Of a stretch of DNA of 64,000 nt, positions 58,056-64,000 are shown piece after piece (within the stretch, counting starts at the first letter, position 1; each line of letters begins with the position of its first letter). The notes under the pieces were generated by a model, which had not been told where the DNA came from, did not search any database, and saw only the letters and a list, made by a program, of their open reading frames with translations. Source of the stretch: Drosophila miranda (Eukaryota; Arthropoda; Insecta; Diptera; Drosophilidae); contig NW_022881614.1 in assembly GCF_003369915.1 (NCBI RefSeq), positions 16,036,336-16,100,335 of the forward strand. Reading direction: 5' to 3'. The position numbers and the translations under genes were made by a program.

Positions 58056-60123
58056 GGTTCAGCTTTTGGCCGAGTGAAAACGAAACGAGCCGACGGAACG
58101 AAGCCGAATGAGCACTCTGTATTTGTTTGTTTGCCTTTTCATCGCGAGATTTCCCCATTTCTGTTTTCGACTTGCCGCGTAACGGTTGTCATTGCTCCCG
58201 AGTGCACACAGCGAGGCTCGCACGCAACAACAGCAGCAGCAGCCCGCACCCTCTCTTCACCTCTTTCTGGAAGAGTCAAGTCTAGACTAAGCTTAGTTTA
58301 CAAGAGAGTGTTCCGAAGAACGGGCAGACGTTTTTCCTTTTTTAGTTTGTTTGATTTGTTCGTTTTGTTAATCTGGTAATTTCCCCAAACTATCCTTACT
58401 CTATGTTTAAGTGTGTGTGTGCCTTCGGTGCTGAAATTGGCGTTCTTCGTTCCAGAACTAGTCAAATTTTAAAAGAAACAAGAAAAGTGCGCGCGCTGAA
58501 GATAATATGCCGAAAAAAGCAGAGAATCATTGTTATGGCATGGAAAATTACTACAGAAATCAACAACAAGCCAAACCGAAAACACAAATAGAGAATAAAA
58601 AAAAAGAGCAGAAAGAGAAACAACAATAACACAGACGAAAGCATAAATAAGGCTGTGAGCCCCATAGACGACGAACCGCATAAACAAATTAAGTGATGCT
58701 CCCTGCCTTCCTCCGTGCTCCGCGCCCTCTCCCTGCTACTCACGCCATTTCTTGAATTTAAATTTAAATTTAAACTATTATTGTTATCGGTGGCAGCCTG
58801 CTCTTGATTTCTATTTTTTCGCGCCAAGTGCAATCGGCTCTTACATAATTAATATGGTCAAAACCAAAAAAAAAGTTCCAAAATGTATAATTTAAACAAC
58901 TTGGGCCAAACGAACGCATGTCAAGTCACACCCGCGCAACTTTGCGCCGTTTTCTAGTTCTTGTTGCTTCCATTTCGAAACTGTTTCCGAGATCTCCAAA
59001 TTATATGTGAACATATATGTATGTACATACATATGTATGTGTATGTATAGATTTCTGATTAACGCATTATATTTATTTATTCCACAGTATTTCTTCCCTC
59101 GTTCGTACTGTGTTTCGCGGCTGTGAAAGACATACTGCAATTAGTTACTGTTACTCTCCACCACACCCATCGCGCCCAGAAACTTACTGTATTCGAGTGT
59201 GTCTGTTATCACCGAAAAAAGACATACGCTTCACGTACATACACATTTAACTCGTAACGAAATCGACGTGTGTGTGTGTGTGTCGCTTTATCGGAGAAGC
59301 CAAAGGCAAGTAAGCGAGACAAAGCAAAAGAGACTCGCGTCCGACAGACCCGATAAAGCAGAATCAACAAGCACCAAACTAACGGCGGTCACGTCACTCT
59401 CTTCAACTGCACTTCTCTGCACCAGCAACAATTAACCTGCATTGAGAGTGCCAGAGAGCTGATCACCACACTCGCTTCCCTGCACCGTGGTTCAATTGCG
59501 CTCTGCTCTCTCTGTCCATCCACGCTCTCTCAGCAAGGCAAGCAAATGAAGCAAATTAGTTGTTTTGCCGACGCTCTATATGGGTAAGTTTCCTAAGATG
59601 AAAATTTAAGTTCAAATTAAACTCGTCCCCGCCTCTACTGAAAACTAGTTTTTCCGAAAAAAAAAAAAAAACTGCAAATGGTCTGCCGTATCGATAGCCG
59701 TATCTCACATACATACATATTTCCTCGGTACTCTCGCCAGGGGCACCATTAACAGACACAGACAGATACACAGCAATAGGCTTCCAATGCAGCGCCCTCT
59801 TGGCAGGCCCGGCACATGTACATCACTAGAAACCCAACCAGCTTCGGTATTTTGATACCCTATTAGAGAGTAGAGTATGATGATTTACACCAGATGTTTG
59901 CAACGAACGCAGAGCCCCAACTTTTATGCATGCAGTTTCTTCCCCGAAGTTGGTTTTTAATATCGAGGGTGTACTTTTGGTTTGTATGTTTGTGTGCCAG
60001 ACGCATTTCCACAGTCTCGACCCCCATTCTAGGAAATGTGATGAGGTTGTAATGTGCCAGCTTCGAATGAAACCGATAATTTTCTTGCGTTGACCAGGGC
60101 CAGTACCTGCAACAGAAATAAAA
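58056..60123. other. Intergenic region, no gene assigned
   Basis: The stretch 58060-58380 looks like a promoter and 5' UTR (CAG repeats at about 58230-58242) but no coding exon follows. Other features are A-rich runs near 58598 and 59655, ATGT repeats near 59012-59045 and a TG run at 59270-59282. Nothing else was recognised. Confidence 0.4.
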
Positions 60124-61225
60124 CGAGGGGGAACGTTGTGAGTTGCTGCGGACACCGCAACTCTACAGTTATACCCGATACTAAGTCAGTATGGCTCTCC
60201 TCCGGCAGACGCTGCTAATATTAAACGACACGACAAAGAGTGCGTGCGAGAGAGACAGAAAATCAGTCTGAGCGTGACGTCGGGCGCTGCGTAGCCAGTG
60301 CAAATTGATTTGTTCCTTTTGGCTATAAAAATCTGATCTGGTCCAGATTCAGCAATCTGATAGATATGGTCGTTATCTATGATTCTGCGTTTTTAGTTTT
60401 CTCAAATGTGCAATATTGTGGATGCAACAGATTTTCGTCCTTTGTGTGGGCGGAAGGGGGTGGGGCGAAATTCTGAGATATACGTTTTATAGTGAGATCT
60501 AACAGAAGTGCGGATACCAAATTTGGTTACTCTAGCCTTAATAGTCGCTGAGATTTGTGGATGCCCCAGATTTTCGTCCTTTGCGGCGACGGAAGGGGGT
60601 GTGGCGAAATTTGAACACGAAACGGTCAAGGTCCGATATCACAGGAGTGTGGATACCAAATTTGGTTGCTCTGGCTCTTATAGGTTCTGAGATCCTTGAA
60701 CTCATATTTTGCAATTGGCAAAACCGACCATGAAACCTGTGTGTTAAAGAGAGACAGAGCGAGATAGAATGAAATTGTTTTCTTGATTCTGGCTATAATA
60801 ATTATACGATCTGGTTGAGATTTTACATTCTAAAACATATAGTCATCCTCTACGATTCTGCGTTTTTGGTTTTATCGTATCTTTAAAAATGTGGATGCCA
60901 CAGATTTCCGTCCTTTGTGGGGGCGGAAGTGGGCGGGGCGAAGTTTTGAAATATTTTTGTAGCAGTGACATATCACAGAAGTCTGGATCCAAAACATCGT
61001 TGCTCTAGCTCTTATAGTCTTTGAGCACTAGGCGCTGAAGGGGACGGACAGACGGACGGACGGACAGACGGACAGACAGACATGGCTCAATCGACTCGGC
61101 TATTGATGCTGATCAACAATATATATACTTTATGGGGTCGGAAACGATTCCTTCTGGACGTTACCCACATCCACTTTTACCACAAATCTAATATACCCCA
61201 ATACTCATTTTGAGTATCGGGTATA
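60124..61225 (-). mobile_element. Complete Helitron (DINE-1/ISY-like)
   Basis: Runs from CGAGGGGGAACGTTGTGAG to TTTTGAGTATCGGGTATAA. The GA motif is changed to GTTAAAGAGAGACAGAGCGAG (about 60744-60764), so this copy has one A in place of G within the purine run. Confidence 0.9.
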
Positions 61226-63667
61226 AAAATTCCACCTTTGAGGGAACCTACTTTTTGAGGCTACAATTCCCAAAAACTAGATCAGGACCCTGTGACCCAG
61301 TCCCAATCAAAAGGTCTGTTGATTTGCGGTTTAGCAATTGGAATGACTGGCTGAAGGGAAGCATAATCAGTTTTTAGCCGGAAGGAAAAGGCTGTCGTCG
61401 GCCAGAAGGAGAATGTTCTTGTCTCGAATGTGGTCCCATACGAAGCACACAATTCTGAGCTAAGGAAATTGGCACATGACCTGACCTACCGCTTGAAAAT
61501 CTAAACTAGGCACGTTTTGCGCTCACTCTCCCCCTGTATCGTGTATCTGTCCCTCTCACTCTCACGCTGCTGTTTGTTTTATGTCGTTTTGTTCGAAACA
61601 TTTCTTAACTTTGTTTGTGTCTGCACGCCATCATTCCATTGATTTGTTCTTCGTTGTGCTCACAACATTTGCATTGTAATTATTCTACTCGATTCTTTCC
61701 GTCCTTATGCCAGAAACTGTTTGCAGTCGAAGGAATACCCAAGAATTTCGAGTTATTTGTGGCTATTAAGCCAGCACTAAAATTCTGTTGAATCTTGAAA
61801 CACTCGCTCACTTATTGCTTCACACACTAATACCTTCAATGCGCTGCACTCTTCAAGCGAACAACTGTTGCTTGCGAGTGTTGCTGTTGCTGTTGTGGTT
61901 TGATTCCATTTGTCGCTGTTGCCAGGCGCATTATAGCGGTTATTTCGGTTATGCGAGTGTATGGGAAATCACTCGAACTCTGCTTGAGGTTCGAGTGATT
62001 GAGATGTGTGTATTCTCTCTCGTTAAATGTTCCAATAAATTGTAAGCGGCTTTTATGTGGGATCTCCATTTGTCAGAACAGGGGCGCTCCGCAAAGGGTC
62101 AGGGTGGGGGTCGGTCTCTGTCTGGAATTTTAGGTCCGAGTCTGAGCTTTCTGGGAGTTTTCGCTTCATTGAATAATGATATCTGCAAACATACATATGT
62201 ACATACATACGTGTGTATATATCGCACCCACGTCTCCCCGTCACATTCCATTCAATTCCCTTAACGAAATGTAATTGTCATTGAGTATACGACCTGGCGA
62301 CCAGAGTCGTATGATTTATTCAAAACGGGCCGTTTTCAGCCGTCGTTTGTCGTCGCTTGTGCAATGTATTAGTTAAGCAATTAGCAACAATTGCCAATGT
62401 CTGCTACAGAACAACAACAACAACAATAGCAGCAATTACAGTCGTCACTTCTATGGCCGCAAAACGAGGGGTGACTGAACTTCCAACAAAAAAAACTGTA
62501 ACTGCAACTGCAAGTGCAGCTGCAACTATTAACTTAAAACTATTAAAATATATAGCGGGTATCTGTCGGAAGGGTGCATCGTTTTGGGATATATGTACAT
62601 ATAATCTAAGAAATGCCACATCCATTAATAAGGGGTGGTCTCTTACGCGGTCTCCTTTGACTTTTCAATGGATTTTACTTGTTTACTTTGCCTGAAAGTC
62701 TTCCTAATTGAGTAGTGGGGTAGTGGGAAACTGAGAAGGGAAGAAGATTAAGTTCGGCAAGGAAACTTTTAAAATGGGCTCTTAATTGTACAACATTCCA
62801 ACTGCACACTGTTTTCGTTTATGGCTCTGAACTGTTCTTTGCTGTCTGGAACCCTTGCAGCATGTCCAAGGAGCGAGCGAATCCCAAAACGTGATTCACT
62901 TAGCTCCAGATGAAAGCAGATGCCACTGAAAGTGTTTTGTGTGTTTGGTAACCTAATTGTGGACTAATAAAGATTGATTGGCCTGGCTTAAACTCTCTCC
63001 TCTCGCTCTCCCCTTTGATGACAAAATCTAATCTAATGATTTCTGGTTTATGGTCCCAAGTGATAAGGCGATCAGATGCAGGGGAGGAGGGTCACGGGCC
63101 TAGCAACAGGCTGGTCTAGGAATATACTGTAGTATTGTGTAATATTCTAGAATAAATGTTTTTTTTTTTTTTTTTTTTTTTGGGATTTTTTATTAAGCGT
63201 TGAATCCGTACATTGCATATAACGTATCTTAACATCACTGGTAAATAATAATAAATGTTGCACATTTTTACGCTGAATCATTTCGTATACTTTGTTTTGT
63301 GTATTGCGTTGGCTGGCATTTGGCATTTGTGGTTGAATGCTTTTATTTGCTTATCAGAAAGCGTAATGAAACGTCGCGACGTCAAAAGACATTCGAATAT
63401 ACTAGCTTGCACATGTAATAATAGACCTTTTATTGATTGCATACATTTTGCTCCTCCTTAAATATTTGCTTGAGATCAAACCACAGATGAACAGAGTTGT
63501 CCCCCTTTTCTTTTGGCTGTAGATACAAAAAGTATCTCTTAGATAATTTTGCAAATATGTATTCAGCAGCAGCAACAGAAAACACTATCTGACAATTTGA
63601 TTACGGCTTACGGCTTACGGAAAAGTATTAAATATTTTAGTTATTTAGTGGCAAATAGTTGATATAG
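61226..63667. other. Intergenic region with a long T-run
   Basis: No gene was recognised. A run of about 23 T lies at 63159-63181 directly after AATAAATG. It is a possible A-tail remnant only if read on the minus strand, or else a simple repeat. Confidence 0.4.
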
Positions 63668-64000
63668 ATCCTGTTAGATCTTACTATAAAACGTATATCT
63701 CAAAATTTCGCCCCACCCCCTTCCGCCCCCACAAAGGACGAAAATCTGTTGCATCCACAATATTGAGGATATGAGAAAACTAAAAACGCAGAATCATAGA
63801 TAATGATAGATGTGATCAGATTGCTGAATCTGGATCAGATCAGATCATTTTTAAAGCCAAAAGGAACAAATCAATTTGCAGTGGCTACGCAGCGCCCGAC
63901 GTCACGCTCAGACTGATTTTCTGTCTCTCTCGCACGCACTCTTTGTCGTGTCGTTCAATATTAGCGGCGTCTGCCGGAGAGAGCCATACTGACTTAGTAT
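63668..64000 (+). mobile_element. Partial Helitron (DINE-1/ISY-like), cut by the window end
   Basis: Starts inside the element at GATCCTGTTAGATCTTACTA and includes the CTTCCGCCCCCACAAAGGACG block and the CGACGTCACGCTCAGACTG block. The window ends before the CGTTCCCCCTCG terminus. The left two thirds are missing. Confidence 0.85.

Noticed and set aside
63159..63181. Retroposon poly(A) tail
   Set aside because: No recognisable retroposon body or target duplication is visible next to the T-run.

Overview
The window is Drosophila euchromatin packed with transposons, almost certainly from the obscura group. Its unique genes are a secreted cysteine-rich peptide, Pal2, an anillin-like PH protein with angel nested inside it, mRpL43, sigmar, l(2)dtl, and Alg3/l(2)not with l(2)tid nested inside it. 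As I recall, several of these lie together near the tip of chromosome arm 2R (Muller element C) in D. melanogaster. Some genes here are intact while others carry frameshifts or a large deletion, and related Helitrons of the DINE-1/INE-1 (ISY-like) type occur 13 times. That mixture is what a degenerating neo-Y chromosome made from Muller C should look like, as in Drosophila miranda. The species and chromosome are inferences; a duplicated autosomal block or assembly errors remain possible.

Layout. 1-2.9 kb: two head-to-tail Helitrons and the orphan last exon of an unrecognised host gene. 2,951-26,050: one Ty3/gypsy LTR retrotransposon locus of 23.1 kb, bounded by 888-bp LTRs and a 4-bp target duplication (ATAC). 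It has been invaded by a BEL/Pao element and by Helitrons, and then expanded by two different tandem duplications of its 3' third (Helitron, third ORF, LTR). 26.7-29.5 kb: a secreted peptide gene and Pal2, both with open, spliceable frames. 30.4-38.2 kb: the anillin-like gene on the minus strand, with one probable 1-bp frameshift. Its largest intron holds a Helitron and a twice-frameshifted angel on the opposite strand. 39.9-42.3 kb: intact, convergent mRpL43 and sigmar. 45.0-46.2 kb: a foldback element with 168-bp identical arms. 46.6-52.6 kb: intact l(2)dtl, then Alg3, which has lost most of its second exon, with intact l(2)tid nested in its intron. 52.6-64 kb: gene-poor sequence with three Helitron copies and a 470-bp non-autonomous P element.

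The genes do not form one pathway; they are syntenic neighbours. Decay is uneven. In the Alg3/tid nested pair the guest is intact while the host is destroyed. In the anillin-like/angel pair both partners appear damaged. The most informative structure is the gypsy locus, where the order of insertions, a Helitron-to-Helitron recombination and a non-homologous tandem duplication can all be read from junctions inside the window.
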